Source of the DNA: an uncultured Collinsella sp.
GTDB taxonomy: Bacteria > Actinomycetota > Coriobacteriia > Coriobacteriales > Coriobacteriaceae
Direction: 5' to 3'
Length of the DNA stretch: 6,335 bases
NCBI GenBank assembly: GCA_902464645.1
Contig: CABQKL010000100.1
Coordinates: forward strand, 1 to 6,335
Each line of letters opens with the position of its first letter. Within the stretch, counting starts at the first letter, position 1. This document shows, one piece after another, positions 5,539-6,335 of this stretch. The translations under genes and the position numbers were made by a program. The notes beneath the pieces are model-generated. The model made no database searches. It had not been told where the DNA came from and worked only from the letters and a program-made list of their open reading frames with translations.

Positions 5539-6335
5539 ATGATCACTTCCGAGCTTTTCGGCACCGCGCCGTGCGGTACCCCCGTTCATCGTTACACCCT
5601 CAACGGGCCCGAGATCTGCGTTCGCATTATGGACTATGGCGCCACCGTGCTGGGTATCGATGTGCCCGACATTCCCGGCAACGTGCGCGATGTGGTGCTG
5701 GGCTTCGATAAGCTCGAGGATTACTTTGACAACCCCGCCTGCTTTGGCGCGACCATCGGCCCCGTGGCAAACCGCACCGCGGGCGCCACAATCACCATCG
5801 ACGGCACGGACTGGCATATGCCGGCCAACGAAGGCGTCAACAACCTGCACAGCGATCTTGAGCACGGCCTGCACAAGCGCGTATGGGATGTTGAGCTCGA
5901 CGAGGTCCACAATGCCGTGCGCATGACCACCTCGCTTGAGGATGGCGAGCTGGGTCTTCCCGGCAACCGCACCTTTACAGCCGTGTTCACCGTGACGCGC
6001 ACCGGCGTCTTTCGTATCGAGTATGGCTGCGAGAGCGACCGTGCCACCTACGTGTCCATGACCAACCACACGTACTTTAACCTTGCCGGTCATAACGCCG
6101 GCATGGACTGTGAGCACTTCTTTGTTGCTAACGCTGCTCACTACCTGCCCATTAACGAGCAGAACATCCCCACCGGCGAGATTGCTCCGGTCGAGGGAAC
6201 GCCGTTTGACTTTCGCGAGCTGCGCCCCGTCGCTCCCGGCATGGAGGCCGACGATCCGCAGATTAAGCAGGCCCGTGGCTACGATCACTGTCTGTGCATC
6301 GATGGCTATCAGTACGGTCGCAACCTGCGCCGCGC
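5539..6335 (+). CDS. galM: Aldose 1-epimerase (galactose mutarotase), 3' end outside the window
   Basis: This enzyme interconverts the alpha and beta anomers of galactose and glucose in the cytoplasm. The 265 codons present cover most of a family length near 340-350, and the reading frame is open to the window edge. Motifs in order are GATIGPVANRTAGA with Arg79, NNLHS with His104, MTNHTYFNLAG with the catalytic His177, and RGYDHCL with substrate-binding Asp249. His104 and His177 fit the two active-site histidines of E. coli GalM (104 and 175). The catalytic base Glu, near residue 309 in E. coli, lies beyond the window and cannot be checked. The ATG at 5539 follows AGGA (5530-5533) at 5 nt and the downstream sequence aligns from its first residues. 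It is divergent from the DeoR regulator, which suggests control by that protein. Confidence 0.92.
   Translation, partial: MITSELFGTAPCGTPVHRYTLNGPEICVRIMDYGATVLGIDVPDIPGNVRDVVLGFDKLEDYFDNPACFGATIGPVANRTAGATITIDGTDWHMPANEGVNNLHSDLEHGLHKRVWDVELDEVHNAVRMTTSLEDGELGLPGNRTFTAVFTVTRTGVFRIEYGCESDRATYVSMTNHTYFNLAGHNAGMDCEHFFVANAAHYLPINEQNIPTGEIAPVEGTPFDFRELRPVAPGMEADDPQIKQARGYDHCLCIDGYQYGRNLRR

Noticed and set aside
5437..6288. Open frame of 283 codons on the - strand opposite galM
   Set aside because: It covers the galM frame, which shows ordered epimerase motifs; the antisense product has none.

Overview
The window looks like a moderately GC-rich, Gram-positive gut bacterium. The codon use, the lactose PTS gene pair and the style of the regulatory sites suggest Collinsella or another coriobacterium. 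This is inference from style, because no rRNA or other marker gene is present.

Layout. Positions 1-254 are a non-coding leader with a strong promoter whose -35 box lies inside a pair of overlapping perfect palindromes. It drives a two-gene lactose operon on the + strand: lacE, a PTS lactose-specific EIICB permease (255-2033), and lacG, a 6-phospho-beta-galactosidase (2110-3531). A 10-bp intercistronic hairpin separates the two genes, and a clear intrinsic terminator follows lacG at about 3556-3597. Positions 3602-3850 hold an unusual non-coding array: six 15-bp elements in strictly alternating orientation, each separated by exactly 25 bp (40-bp pitch, 80-bp unit). Directly after it come an extended -10 promoter and a type II toxin-antitoxin operon, a Phd/YefM-like antitoxin (3909-4175) overlapping a RelE/ParE-like toxin (4165-4470). 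On the - strand, 4569-5333, is a DeoR-family sugar-phosphate-responsive repressor of the LacR type. Divergent from it, at the right edge, is the first part of an aldose 1-epimerase, galM (5539 to beyond 6335).

How the genes fit together. LacE would import and phosphorylate lactose to lactose-6-phosphate. LacG would split that to galactose-6-phosphate and glucose. GalM would equilibrate sugar anomers. The DeoR protein is a plausible phosphosugar-sensing regulator of galM, of itself and perhaps of lacEG. The window has no EIIA (lacF) and no tagatose-6-phosphate genes (lacABCD), so these must be encoded elsewhere. The TA module and its upstream repeat array sit between the sugar operon and the regulator and look like an insertion into a carbohydrate-use locus.

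The feature most worth a second look is the alternating repeat array. Next is the compact double-palindrome operator, which looks like a LacI/CcpA-class site although the only regulator gene in view is of the DeoR class.
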